DNA of 64,000 nucleotides. It comes from Faeciplasma sp900553675. Its GTDB lineage: Bacteria > Bacillota > Clostridia > Oscillospirales > Ruminococcaceae. The number at the start of each line of letters is the position of its first letter. The first letter of the stretch is position 1. The notes below the pieces were generated by a model, which searched no databases, was not told where the DNA came from, and was given only the letters and a program-made list of their open reading frames with translations. Made by a program: the position numbers and the translations under genes. Below are positions 50,940 to 60,609 of this stretch, piece by piece. The DNA lies in the NCBI GenBank assembly GCA_958428235.1, contig CAUAFG010000005.1, forward strand, positions 46,383 through 110,382, read 5' to 3'.

Positions 50940-53795
50940 TTATTCCACTGTAACCTGTGCGTCAGACTGCGAAAGGATATTTCCGTCCTTATCTGTAACC
51001 GTCAGGATATACTTGCCCGTCTTGGTAGGAGCTTTGATGGACACATCCTCGCCGGTTGCTTTTGACTGCGCGGGGTCGCTTTCGTCAAAGGCAGAAAGAC
51101 CGGACTGCGCCAGCCATATAACGACTTCCTTATCCGAAGGTGCAGCAGCAAAGGTTATATCCTCGCCGGTTTTGACGGTTATATTGTCCGTAAGAAGCCT
51201 GTTAGCCTCCAAAACCTCGGTTGTAAAACTTATCTTCTCCTCGGAGCCGTCCTGCGATACAACGGTTATAGTCCACTCACCTGCCTCCGAAATCTTAAAG
51301 CCGGAAGGAATCTCCTCGCCGTTTACGGAAGCCTTTGCACCCTGCTTTACCTTGATTTCAAGCGGTGAAAGCTTGCTTACGTTGTATGTCTTGCCCTCGG
51401 ATACGTTTACAGCCGACTTTCTTTCACCGGCATACACGGTAAATGTTCCCTCGCCGGAGTTTGAGCCGTCGGCATACTCAATATAAAGCTTATATTCGCC
51501 AGGCTTTTCGGGGATTAATATGGTTTTGGCGTTTCCTGCCGCCTTGGTCATGTCCTCGCCCTCGGCGAATATCTCCGTTCCGGCAGGCGCGAGCCAAACG
51601 GTATCGTCCGGCGAAAGAAGACCACGCCTTGGAAGCTGTTCTCCGCACTCGATGGAGACGTTTGAAGCAAGCTCATAGTAATCGTCCGGCATAACGTCCT
51701 TTGAAACCATGTGGGTGTATTTATCCTCCAAGCCGGAGTAAAGAACCACCTTGTAGCCCTCCAGGTTCCAGATATAGTCCTCATTGACATACTGTTCGAG
51801 GGTGCAGTTGGGAGCGGTGGTTTCCGAACGGTTGGTGTTTGAGAAGCCGTTGGTAACTGTGCAGTCGTGCTTGCGCATCCAGTCGTTGAGCTCGTAGACG
51901 TTTCTTATCGTGTTGGTTACAACGTTGTGGTCGAACAGAATGTATGCGCTTCCCTCATCGGGGTGGAAGCCGTTTACCATCCTCGAGCCGTTGGCGGCTG
52001 TGGGCTTGCGGAAGCAGTTGATGTAGTTGTAGCAGAAGTCGCTCGACTCCGACCAGTCCTCGTTGCCCTGCTGACCGAGGGTGTATATTCCGCCGGCGTC
52101 CTGCAAAACTGAGCATATCTCCTCAACGCGGTTGTAATTTACATGGTTGAACCGCGAGGTTTTTGTGGGCTGTCCCGGAAGCTGCGAGCCCTCAGTGCCG
52201 TCGAAATTGCACCATCCCCAGCCGATAGACATTCCGCTGTAGGAGCATTTATAAATAAAGTTATGCTCGCATACAAGGTTATAGGTGAAGAACGTTGTTA
52301 TCGGCGAGTTTCCGGGGAAGAAATAGCAGTTTTCCAGCAGGTAGTTGTTCTTTATCGTGATATTTTTCGGGACTCCCTCGGTGCCGGACGGAAACTTTTC
52401 CTTGTCCGGTCCTGCGCTGGTTTCGCTTACCCTCTGCTTTTCGGTGTCGTTTTCGTAGATATGCTGCAAATGACCTACGGTGATTCCCCCGCCGCCGGTG
52501 TAGGCGATGAAGTTGCCTATAATATCGCAGTCGTAGACATCATTTTCAAGATGTATTCCCAAGTATCCGGTGGACTCAAAGCCGCCGTTTATGAAATCAA
52601 CATCATGAGCGGTGGAAACATGAACCGCCGCCGGTGCAACGTCAAATGAGCGGTATAAATCGTTGTGCCAGAATAGGTCGGAATACTTTGTGTGGATGGT
52701 GCAGCCCTGGGTGGTGGCGTTGCCATATGAGCCGTCCAGCTCGTATAAATTCCAGTCGGAATAGGCAAATGTCAAGCCGTCGAACACAATATTCTCGGCA
52801 TACTTTTTCTTGGGCTGAGAGCCGCTTATCTCGATAAGCTTTTCAAGCTCGGGGATAATAACCTGCGCCGTTGACATATCCTCGCCCTCGCGCGGGATGT
52901 AATAAAGAGTGGAGCCTGCCTCGTCGAAATAGAACTGACCCTCTGAATCCAGCCACTCGAAAACGTTGATGATATCGTTTTGATTTGTGGGGCTGTAGCC
53001 GGTGTTCCAGCCCAGATTCTGGGCGACCGCTGCATAAGGCATCTGAAAGTTTACGCGCACATCTCCCTTATCGGTTTGCTCCAGCGAATCCGCGCAGACG
53101 GTGGCTTTAACCCATGTTGAGCCGGATTCAAGCTCGATATTGCGCGGGTTGCGGGTGTCGGCGGGAAGGTTTGCCGACTGCGGGATTATGGTTGCGGTCT
53201 TTATTCCGTCCTCCGATATCCATGCCCAATCCGCCATGCCCTGAGTTACGGCGTAGAACCCTGCCGCTGCCACGGGTTTTGCGGAACGTCGGGTCATCGA
53301 AGCTCGCTTGCCGTTGACATATATCGCCCGAAGCTTGCAGTCGCGCTCAAGATGCGCCTTGTAGGCTGTAAGACCGTCCTTAAGCCAGTCAACCTCGGCG
53401 GCTGGCTCCCATTCGCCATCAAACAGCCTTCCGCCGCTGATTATGGGATGGGCGCCTTTTGCCGCGCGGTATATCACCTTTGTGTTTTTGTTTCCCGAAT
53501 CGTTTTCATCAAAAACAACGGTGTCCGAAAGCTGATAAAAGCCGTCGGCAAATTCAACAACTATGTCGCCGCCGGACTTTTTCATCTCACGGACAGCTTG
53601 ACGCGCCATATCCATCGAGGCAAACGGAGCGGTCTGAGAGCCGTCCCCCGATTCGTCGCTGCCATCCGGAGAGACGTAGATAATTCGCTCAGCAGTTGCA
53701 GTTTCATCAGTATTTCCATCCTGACATCCGCTGAAGCTTAGCAGGCAGGCGGCAGTAATTATCGCCGCCAAAAATACAGAAATAAATCTTTTCAT
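50940..53795 (-). CDS. Giant right-handed beta-helix lipoprotein (GH141-like)
   Basis: The 951-residue protein has a lipobox FSGC (Cys near 21). Residues about 40-660 form a right-handed parallel beta-helix with IYVSPDGSDESGDGSQ at the start and many HDVDFINGG and NVVTNT-type turns; this N-terminal pattern is like the GH141 family (fucosidase/xylanase). The C-terminal 280 residues hold beta-sandwich modules (TKTGKYILTVTDKDGN), probably for binding. Catalytic residues cannot be named safely. It is anchored outside. Start at 53795 follows TTGGAGAATG; the frame is open to 53846. Confidence 0.85.
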   Translation of the reverse strand: MKRFISVFLAAIITAACLLSFSGCQDGNTDETATAERIIYVSPDGSDESGDGSQTAPFASMDMARQAVREMKKSGGDIVVEFADGFYQLSDTVVFDENDSGNKNTKVIYRAAKGAHPIISGGRLFDGEWEPAAEVDWLKDGLTAYKAHLERDCKLRAIYVNGKRASMTRRSAKPVAAAGFYAVTQGMADWAWISEDGIKTATIIPQSANLPADTRNPRNIELESGSTWVKATVCADSLEQTDKGDVRVNFQMPYAAVAQNLGWNTGYSPTNQNDIINVFEWLDSEGQFYFDEAGSTLYYIPREGEDMSTAQVIIPELEKLIEISGSQPKKKYAENIVFDGLTFAYSDWNLYELDGSYGNATTQGCTIHTKYSDLFWHNDLYRSFDVAPAAVHVSTAHDVDFINGGFESTGYLGIHLENDVYDCDIIGNFIAYTGGGGITVGHLQHIYENDTEKQRVSETSAGPDKEKFPSGTEGVPKNITIKNNYLLENCYFFPGNSPITTFFTYNLVCEHNFIYKCSYSGMSIGWGWCNFDGTEGSQLPGQPTKTSRFNHVNYNRVEEICSVLQDAGGIYTLGQQGNEDWSESSDFCYNYINCFRKPTAANGSRMVNGFHPDEGSAYILFDHNVVTNTIRNVYELNDWMRKHDCTVTNGFSNTNRSETTAPNCTLEQYVNEDYIWNLEGYKVVLYSGLEDKYTHMVSKDVMPDDYYELASNVSIECGEQLPRRGLLSPDDTVWLAPAGTEIFAEGEDMTKAAGNAKTILIPEKPGEYKLYIEYADGSNSGEGTFTVYAGERKSAVNVSEGKTYNVSKLSPLEIKVKQGAKASVNGEEIPSGFKISEAGEWTITVVSQDGSEEKISFTTEVLEANRLLTDNITVKTGEDITFAAAPSDKEVVIWLAQSGLSAFDESDPAQSKATGEDVSIKAPTKTGKYILTVTDKDGNILSQSDAQVTVE

Positions 53796-53929
53796 AGCAT
53801 TCTCCAAGTAAATCATGATTTGATTATTGCAGTAATATTGTAGCACAATGCGCCGCCGTTCACAAGCGAATATTATTATATATCAGTGATTTGTGAGTAT
53901 AAATCAGTCGGATTTTGCTTTGCAGTTTG

Positions 53930-54170
53930 TGGTGTTCCCTCGGGCGCGCCGACGGGATTGCTTGGCTATCGTGGTTTTGCTAATCGCCGAACCTTGGTGC
54001 AGGGCGGAGGTCGATGCGCCCAAGGGCGCATTAGCGAAGTGGCACTGCGGTGCCGCTTCGCTCAGGACGCGCAGCGTCCCGACCTCCGCCGCCCCACAAA
54101 GCTGTGTGGCGCGCCCTTCCTCTGCCAACGACGTCGGCATACTCACAATGACACTTTCTGTCATCGCAAG
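53930..54170. repeat. GC-rich palindromic intergenic repeat
   Basis: The 439 bases between the beta-helix and DUF3899 genes hold no gene. They contain paired blocks such as GGGCGCGCC near GGCGCGCCC, GCAGGGCGGAGGTCG near CGACCTCCGCCGCC-like DNA and GCGAAGTGGCA/TGCCGCTTCGC. Words like ATTGCTTGGCTATCGTGG and CTCACAATGACA recall dispersed GC-rich repeats of many Clostridia. ORFs called here are composition artefacts. Confidence 0.6.
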
Positions 54171-54174
54171 CAGC

Positions 54175-54222
54175 AAAAAACCGCTGCCAGCCGCAAATAT
54201 CGCAGCTCAGCAACGGTTTTAA
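54175..54222 (-). terminator. Terminator of the opp operon
   Basis: On the minus strand AAAACCGTTGC pairs with GGCAGCGGTTTT and T residues follow, 12 bases after the DUF3899 gene stop. Confidence 0.8.
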
Positions 54223-54233
54223 ACAATAAATTT

Positions 54234-54632
54234 TTACTGCATTACAAAATACACAATCAGCATAAGAATTGCCACTGCAAGAAAGCACAAGCCAACCAGC
54301 AGCATCTCCTTGTTCCACGGCTTGCGTGATTCCGCCTTGCGCTGCTTAAAGTCGTACAGCGTCTCAAACTCAAATCTTCTTGAGGTGAACGGCTTTATCA
54401 GCCAGTCAACGCCGTACTTCAGAACGTCATATGCGCCCTTCGAGCTTGCCCAGCTGAGCGCTCCTGCTCCCGAAAGCAGCACGCCTGCTATGGTAAAGCA
54501 GTCGGTAAGCTTTGATACGATTCCCAAAGCCTCCCTTTCGGCAAAAAGACCGTTGGCATATGCGCATATGCCGAATAACACAACCGCAGTTATCAGTGCC
54601 CCTATGTATCTGTAGGTATTGCCTTTAAACAT
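54234..54632 (-). CDS. DUF3899 family small membrane protein
   Basis: The 132-residue protein has three membrane helices (about 9-28, 46-66, 108-130) and a basic cytosolic loop (KRRFE / KQRKAESRKPW) with a family-like pattern GAYDVLKYG. It lies seven bases after oppF, so it is the last gene of the opp operon. Function is unknown; it may be an accessory of the transporter. The DUF3899 match is by pattern only. Confidence 0.72.
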   Translation of the reverse strand: MFKGNTYRYIGALITAVVLFGICAYANGLFAEREALGIVSKLTDCFTIAGVLLSGAGALSWASSKGAYDVLKYGVDWLIKPFTSRRFEFETLYDFKQRKAESRKPWNKEMLLVGLCFLAVAILMLIVYFVMQ

Positions 54633-54639
54633 CCTTATC

Positions 54640-55875
54640 TCACTTTAATATTTCCATATACTTTTCATATTCCGCCTGATTGCACTGTACAAAGTGACCC
54701 TTCTTTACCTCTCTGAACGAGGGCTTGTCGGTGGAATAATCATGCTCGGCAAGGGGATTGTAAGCAATTCTCTTTCTTTGCTTCTCATAAACCGGGTCGG
54801 GAAGAGGAATCGCAGAAAGAAGCGAGCGGGTATACGGATGAAGCGGATTTAAGAACAGCTCATCAGAAGGTGCAAGCTCAACCATCTTGCCGTAGTACAT
54901 AACTCCGATTCTGTCCGAGAAATACTTTACTACAGACAGGTCATGAGCTATAAACAGAATGGTAAGACCGAATCTGTCTCTGAGGTCGTTCAAAAGGTTG
55001 ATTACCTGCGCCTGAATCGAAACGTCGAGCGCGGAAACAGGCTCGTCGGCGATGATAAGCTCGGGATTCATGATGATCGAGCGTGCAACGCCTATACGCT
55101 GGCGCTGTCCGCCGGAAAATTCATGAGGATAGCGGCTGGCGTGTTCGGGAACAAGTCCTACCAGCTCAAGCATCTCATAAACCTTTTCGTCGATGATCTT
55201 CTTGTTTCTTTCGCCCTGGATTATAAGTCCCTCGGCGATAATCTCCCTAACCGTCATTCTGGGGTCGAGCGAAGCTATGGGGTCCTGGAAAATCATCTGA
55301 ATCTGGGTTACAAGCTTGGTGCGCTTTGCTTTTCTGAGCTCATTGTTAAACTCAACGGTAAGCTGCTTTTTCTTTTCGCCGTCCGCTTTCTCAATCATGG
55401 GAAGATACTTTTCCTTGACTGCGGCACAGAGCTTGTCGGAATATTCCTTATCGCAGTTTTTCTGGTCGTATTTGGCTTCGGCAATCTTCTTTTTCTGCTC
55501 GGCGACTATTCTGTCGCACTCTGCCTTAAGCCTTGCCTTTTCCTGCTCGGTGGCGTTCTGAGACTTTTCCTTGTATTCCTTCAAATCGTTATTCATAGCG
55601 TCTTTATAAGACTTTATGCCTGCGCATATTCTTACGCCTTTAAAGATAACGTCTCCCGATGTGATGTTATAAAGCTTGATTATCGAACGTCCTGTGGTGG
55701 TTTTACCACAGCCCGATTCTCCTACCAGACCGAATACCTCGCCCTTTTTGATGTCGAAGCTGACATCGTCGACCGCCTTGGTATCCCCAAAATACTGGCA
55801 AAGATGTCTGACGCTGAGAAGAACATCGGAATCAAGACCAACATCTACTTTTTTTGTTTCGTTGTTACTCTGCAT
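54640..55875 (-). CDS. oppF: Oligopeptide ABC transporter ATP-binding protein OppF-like, with helical insert
   Basis: The 411-residue protein is an ABC ATPase: Walker A GESGCGKTT near residue 52, Q-loop QMIFQDPIASLDP near 195, signature SGGQRQRIG, Walker B LIIADEPVSALD and H-loop IAHDLSVV. Normally about 40 residues separate Walker A and the Q-loop; here about 140 do, an insert of roughly 100 residues rich in Lys, Glu and Ala (KEYKEKSQNATEQEKARLK), likely a coiled coil. It follows oppD with an 11-base overlap. The C-terminal oligopeptide-transporter extension is present. Confidence 0.92.
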   Translation of the reverse strand: MQSNNETKKVDVGLDSDVLLSVRHLCQYFGDTKAVDDVSFDIKKGEVFGLVGESGCGKTTTGRSIIKLYNITSGDVIFKGVRICAGIKSYKDAMNNDLKEYKEKSQNATEQEKARLKAECDRIVAEQKKKIAEAKYDQKNCDKEYSDKLCAAVKEKYLPMIEKADGEKKKQLTVEFNNELRKAKRTKLVTQIQMIFQDPIASLDPRMTVREIIAEGLIIQGERNKKIIDEKVYEMLELVGLVPEHASRYPHEFSGGQRQRIGVARSIIMNPELIIADEPVSALDVSIQAQVINLLNDLRDRFGLTILFIAHDLSVVKYFSDRIGVMYYGKMVELAPSDELFLNPLHPYTRSLLSAIPLPDPVYEKQRKRIAYNPLAEHDYSTDKPSFREVKKGHFVQCNQAEYEKYMEILK

Positions 55876-58030
55876 TTTGTGTTCCTCTCTTTTCCTGCAT
55901 TCTCTTTATTCTGTCAAGAATAATCTTGGGCGGCTCTACCTTGGGAGCGTCCGGGTGCAAAAGCCATGTTGCGGCATAGTGAGTGTCGCTTACCTTAAAC
56001 ATAGGCGGCTGACGCTCGAAATCTATCTTCATCGCATACTTGTTTCTTGCGGCAAAAGCGTCTCCCTTGGGAGGATAGATCATGTTCGGAGGCGTTCCGG
56101 GGATGGCTTCAAGTCTTTCATTGGTGTCAAGATCGGGCATTGAAGAAAGCAGTGCCCATGTATACGGGTGAGCGGAATGATAGAATATATCCTCCGACAG
56201 ACCGTATTCAACTATCTTTCCGGCGTACATAACGGCAATTCTGTCTGCCATGTTTGCAACAACGCCGAGGTCGTGGGTTATGAATATAACCGAGAGCTGG
56301 CGCTCCTCCTTAAGCTTGTTTATAAGCTCAAGGATCTGAGACTGAATGGTAACGTCGAGCGCGGTGGTGGGCTCGTCGCAGATAAGGATATCCGGGTTAG
56401 CAGCCAGCGCAATAGCTATAACAATACGCTGTCTCATACCGCCGGAGAACTCGAATGGATACTGGTTGTATCTCTTTCTGGGCTCGGCTATACCAACCTC
56501 GTCCATCAGCTTGATTGCCTTTGCCTTTGCTATCTTTTTAGTGACCTTGTTTACAACGCCCGAAGCGTTTTCTTTAAGGAAGTCTATAGCGTCGACTGTT
56601 TCCTTGTCGTAGTCGCGGTTCTGTCTATTGGCGATCGACTCCTCAAAATGAGCGGTTAGCCTTGCTATCTGACGAAGAATGTTCTGCTTTGCCAGATCAA
56701 GGTCGGTAAGGTTAGGCGCGGGAAGCTTCCAGTCGGGGTCCTTGCCCTTGGCTTTGAGCTTGTCGTGCTTTGCCTTCAGTTTGTCATATTTTGCCTGCTC
56801 GGTCTTGTTCTTGGTGATACCGTTAAAGTAAGCGTCGATATCGCTCTTAAGAGCGGAGGCGAAGGTATAGGCAAGGCTGTCCTTAACTATTTCCAAAGGA
56901 TTTATGCACTTTTTAACCGCAGCCGAAAGCTCCTTAGCGGTGGCATAGCACTCTGCCTTGTCCAGATTTTCCTTTTCAAAAACGGAAATCTTCTCGTTCA
57001 TCAGCTTAACGGCGACCGCCTTGCTGTCATACGACTGCTCGGCAGAGTATGTAATACCCTTCTTAGCGTCGGCGATGAAGTCGAGCATAAAGTTATCGTC
57101 GAGATACTTGCGAAGATAAACGTTGAGCTCGCGAACCGGCATTTTTGGAAGCTCCTTGCCCGAATAGGTCATATAATAGCCCATTGCAAAGAAGTTCGGC
57201 ATTTCAAGGTTAACAGCTTCCTGCATGATCTCCGACATTTTGCGGAGCTTTGCAGCGATATCGGTGTAATTTCCGGATTTCTTTGCCTCAGGAGCCGCAG
57301 CTTTTACCTCTTTTCTAAGCTCGGAAAGAGCGTCGGCTTTTTCGTTTACAACATATTCATGAATCGAAGCCTCGGCATAGCGGCATATCTGCTTTAAGCG
57401 GTAAGCAGCATCCTTAGCGGCGTGCTTCTCCATCTCAAATGCAAGATCCTCAATATCGTCCATAGCTTCCAAAGCCGCATCATGAGCGGCGTTATAGCTT
57501 GATTCAAGGTCGAGGTGCTTGTATTCAAACTTGTCAAAGTCCTTACACTTTTTATCTATTACGGCTTCCTTTGCCTTGTCGCCGTTTGCAATGGCGAGCT
57601 TCATGGCATCGCCCAAGTCCTTTAAATAGGTGTTAAAGGTTGAGCGGCTTTCGCGCTGGCGAGCCTTGCCCTTTAAAATCATTGCCTCGGTGAGCTGCTT
57701 GCCTATCTTAACAATAGGGTTAAGGCTGGACATAGGATCCTGGAAGATCATGGCTATTTTGTCGCCGCGGATCTTGTGGAATTCCTCTTCGGATATCTTT
57801 AAAAGATCCTTGCCGTCGTAGATGATCTCGCCGCCCTCGATTATCGAGTTGCCGGCAAGTATACCTAAAATCGCCTTTGATGTTACCGACTTACCCGAGC
57901 CGGACTCGCCGACGATTGCAAGGGTTTCGCCCTTTGCAAGGTCGAAGTTGATTCCTCTTACCGCCTGAACCTTGCCGTTGGTGGTGCGGAAGGATATAGT
58001 AAGGTCTCTTACGCGAAGTTTATTTTCCAT
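55865..58030 (-). CDS. oppD: Oligopeptide ABC transporter ATP-binding protein OppD-like, with about 400-residue insert
   Basis: The 721-residue protein is about twice the normal OppD length. It has Walker A GESGSGKSV near 38, Q-loop MIFQDPMSSLNP near 95, then about 400 residues of charged helices, then the signature EFSGGMRQRIVI near 565, Walker B LICDEPTTALD and H-loop FITHDLGVV. The insert replaces the short segment of the helical subdomain between Q-loop and signature. Its Lys/Glu/Ala-rich composition predicts helices and coiled coils. The start at 58030 follows GGAGGA and lies one base after the oppC stop. Confidence 0.93.
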   Translation of the reverse strand: MENKLRVRDLTISFRTTNGKVQAVRGINFDLAKGETLAIVGESGSGKSVTSKAILGILAGNSIIEGGEIIYDGKDLLKISEEEFHKIRGDKIAMIFQDPMSSLNPIVKIGKQLTEAMILKGKARQRESRSTFNTYLKDLGDAMKLAIANGDKAKEAVIDKKCKDFDKFEYKHLDLESSYNAAHDAALEAMDDIEDLAFEMEKHAAKDAAYRLKQICRYAEASIHEYVVNEKADALSELRKEVKAAAPEAKKSGNYTDIAAKLRKMSEIMQEAVNLEMPNFFAMGYYMTYSGKELPKMPVRELNVYLRKYLDDNFMLDFIADAKKGITYSAEQSYDSKAVAVKLMNEKISVFEKENLDKAECYATAKELSAAVKKCINPLEIVKDSLAYTFASALKSDIDAYFNGITKNKTEQAKYDKLKAKHDKLKAKGKDPDWKLPAPNLTDLDLAKQNILRQIARLTAHFEESIANRQNRDYDKETVDAIDFLKENASGVVNKVTKKIAKAKAIKLMDEVGIAEPRKRYNQYPFEFSGGMRQRIVIAIALAANPDILICDEPTTALDVTIQSQILELINKLKEERQLSVIFITHDLGVVANMADRIAVMYAGKIVEYGLSEDIFYHSAHPYTWALLSSMPDLDTNERLEAIPGTPPNMIYPPKGDAFAARNKYAMKIDFERQPPMFKVSDTHYAATWLLHPDAPKVEPPKIILDRIKRMQEKRGTQNAE

Positions 58031-58031
58031 A

Positions 58032-59591
58032 TTAATCCTCCACTCCTCTCGTTGACGGGTTGAACGCGTCGCGCAGTCCGTTGCCGAACAGGTTGAACGC
58101 AATCAGCAGTAAAGCGAAATAAAGCGCCGGGAAGAACATTGCGTGGGGAGAGCTTGTCATAGAAGTCTGACCCTGAGACATAAGTGTGCCTATACTTGTT
58201 CCGGCAAAGTCGGAAATGTTTACGATTCCTAAGTAGGAGAACGAAGTCTCCGAGTTGATAACGCTTGGGATGGTAAGCGCGCAGCTTGTTATAATAGTAC
58301 CCAGCGAGTTGGGGAAGATGTGCTTAAACATCAGTCTCCAGTCGGAGGCACCCAGGGTTCTTGCCGCGTAAACAAATTCCTGATTCTTAAAGCGGTAGAA
58401 CTGCTTTCTTGTAAGTGCAGACATTCCTATCCATCCTGTCATAACAAACGCAAACAGGAACGCAGGGACGATACCAACCTTTTGTGCTAAGTGCAGCTGG
58501 AACAGAACGGTTACAACAGTGAACGGCACACCGGAAAGTACATCGGCGATTCTATCAAGAACCAAGTCGATGTTTCCGCCGTAGTAGCCCTGAATAGCGC
58601 CGTAAACCGCACCGATTGTAAGGTTGATGGCGGATACGAGTATCGCAAACAGGATTGAGAATCTCGAACCTACGCCTATAGCAAGGAATAAATCCATGCC
58701 CATGGAGTTGGTTCCGAAGATGTAGAACGGCTCATTGTCGTTGAGGTACTGATAGTAGTTGTAATAGCAGATTCTGCACTGAACCGAGCCCGACTTCTTT
58801 GTGCTGTAGATATAGCTTCCGTCGTCTCCCTCAACTCTTAGCGAGTTGTAAGGAGCGCCCTCTATTGCCTTGTTGGTGGAATATGCGGGCTGATAGTTGC
58901 CGTTTGTGTCGTAGTCGGGGGTACCCTTAGCGTCGAGAACCTTGTACCAGATGCTTGGTCTATCGGCGATTCCGGATATATCCTTGGGGTCTACATAGGG
59001 GTAGATTACCTGAATGCCGGTTTCGTCCTGCCACTTTTGGATAGCTTCAAACTCATCGTAGGACAGTACCAGATACATAACGCCCTGAGAATAGTATTTG
59101 TTAATCCTTATCTTGTAGGAGTTTGTAACCTTATCCTGACCACGGTACTTGGTGGTCTGCTGAGTTGTTGAAATTGTCTTTATGTAGGGATTGTAGCCGG
59201 TTTCAACGCCTATACCGTTCCAGTATGCCATGGTCAGGTCGTTCTGCGAGTCCATGGTAACGCCGCCGTCGAGGATGCCAAGCTTAAGCTCTGCTATCGC
59301 TCTTACAAACGGAGGATAGCTGACGTAAAACTTATCCTGATCGGTGATTTTATAGGGCGAAATTATCGGAGAAATAACCGAGAACATAAACAGCGCAAAG
59401 ATAATCCATGCGCCGGCAACTGCCGCCTTACTCTTTTTAAAGCGAATCAAAGCGTCGGCAAAGTAGCCTCTTGCCTTGGTTTCAAACTTTGTGTCGTGAA
59501 TCTTAGCGTCGGTCTGAGCAAACTCAAACTGCTCAGCCGGAATATGCTCCAGCTTTACTTCGCTGAAAATATTATCGTTGTACTTCATCAT
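58032..59591 (-). CDS. oppC: Oligopeptide ABC transporter permease OppC-like, with large extracytoplasmic insert
   Basis: The 519-residue protein has one N-terminal helix (about 55-78) and then about 200 residues rich in Tyr, Asp and Ser outside the membrane before GTNSMGMDLF (normally about 35 residues between). The permease domain with five helices follows, including the EAA-like loop YAARTLGASDWRLMFKHIFP. OppC proteins are usually about 300 residues. The start overlaps the oppB stop by four bases. Confidence 0.93.
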   Translation of the reverse strand: MMKYNDNIFSEVKLEHIPAEQFEFAQTDAKIHDTKFETKARGYFADALIRFKKSKAAVAGAWIIFALFMFSVISPIISPYKITDQDKFYVSYPPFVRAIAELKLGILDGGVTMDSQNDLTMAYWNGIGVETGYNPYIKTISTTQQTTKYRGQDKVTNSYKIRINKYYSQGVMYLVLSYDEFEAIQKWQDETGIQVIYPYVDPKDISGIADRPSIWYKVLDAKGTPDYDTNGNYQPAYSTNKAIEGAPYNSLRVEGDDGSYIYSTKKSGSVQCRICYYNYYQYLNDNEPFYIFGTNSMGMDLFLAIGVGSRFSILFAILVSAINLTIGAVYGAIQGYYGGNIDLVLDRIADVLSGVPFTVVTVLFQLHLAQKVGIVPAFLFAFVMTGWIGMSALTRKQFYRFKNQEFVYAARTLGASDWRLMFKHIFPNSLGTIITSCALTIPSVINSETSFSYLGIVNISDFAGTSIGTLMSQGQTSMTSSPHAMFFPALYFALLLIAFNLFGNGLRDAFNPSTRGVED

Positions 59592-60541
59592 TTCTTCGAC
59601 CCCATTCTGATACGAGGATCAATAAAGCCGTAGCTTATATCCACAACGATGCTTGCAATAAGTCCTATCGCAGTGTAGAAAATCGTATCGAGCATAAACA
59701 TTGGATAGTCAAGTCCGGTGATAGCATTAAGATAAAGTCTGCCAACGCCGGGGATCGAGAAAATCTTCTCGATGATGAGCGAACCACTCAAAATTCCTAC
59801 GAACGAACCGAAAATCGAAGGAACTATAACTACCATACAGTTCTTGAAAGCGTGGCGGACAGTCGCCTGAACCTTTGTAAGTCCCTTGGTTCTTGCCAAA
59901 AGCATAAATTCACTTGTCAGAACCTCGGTAAGCTCTGCACGGGTAGTTCTGGTGAATCCGGCTATAACGCCAAGCGAAAGCGAAAGTATTGCAGGAATCA
60001 TGCTCCAGAACATCGGCCACGAAAACCAATCCGTACCCTCTTTCATAAGGAAGGGGAACCAGCCCAGCTTATACGAAAGGAAATACTGAATCAAAAATGC
60101 GTAAACAAAGCTCGGTACTGAAATCAGCGCCATGGTTACTGTTGAAATAACGTTATCGATCCATGTGTTCTTTTTAAGCGCTGCCCACACGCCGAACGCT
60201 ATTCCTATAGGAATACTTAGTATTATCGACCACAGGTTTACAATAACAGTCGCGGGGAGCTTTTGAAGGAAGATATTCAGAACGGGCTGTCCGAAATACA
60301 GAACGTCAGAAATTCCGAAGTCGAACTTGGTGAAGATGTCTTTCATGTAAATTCCGAACTGAACAAGGTACGGCTTGCCGTAGCCCAATGCCTCACGGCG
60401 AACCTCAACGATCTGGGAGTGAGGGTCTCCGGGCGGAAGTGGTGCGGGCGGAAGCATTCTTATCAGAACAAAGCACATAAGCGTGATGATAAACAATGTC
60501 ATCAGCATAAGCAGAATTCTCTGCGCAACATATTTTGCCAT
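59588..60541 (-). CDS. oppB: Oligopeptide ABC transporter permease OppB-like
   Basis: The 317-residue protein has normal OppB length with six membrane helices and the EAA loop LLARTKGLTKVQATVRHAFKN. It forms the channel with OppC. It is the one component of this transporter without a large insert. TAGGAGGTAA lies before the ATG. It is 330 bases downstream of oppA. Confidence 0.94.
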   Translation of the reverse strand: MAKYVAQRILLMLMTLFIITLMCFVLIRMLPPAPLPPGDPHSQIVEVRREALGYGKPYLVQFGIYMKDIFTKFDFGISDVLYFGQPVLNIFLQKLPATVIVNLWSIILSIPIGIAFGVWAALKKNTWIDNVISTVTMALISVPSFVYAFLIQYFLSYKLGWFPFLMKEGTDWFSWPMFWSMIPAILSLSLGVIAGFTRTTRAELTEVLTSEFMLLARTKGLTKVQATVRHAFKNCMVVIVPSIFGSFVGILSGSLIIEKIFSIPGVGRLYLNAITGLDYPMFMLDTIFYTAIGLIASIVVDISYGFIDPRIRMGSKK

Positions 60542-60609
60542 GCAGTTACCTCCTAAGAATTATTTTCGGCGGTTGTCCGCCGCTTGGATATGAAATATCC
60601 GCTTGGTTT

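Noticed and set aside
53886..54329. A 147-residue frame with low-complexity sequence
   Set aside because: Lies in the GC-rich palindromic repeat and crosses the DUF3899 gene end; composition artefact.
54943..55923. A 326-residue frame on the plus strand
   Set aside because: Antisense of oppF; oppF has all ABC motifs.
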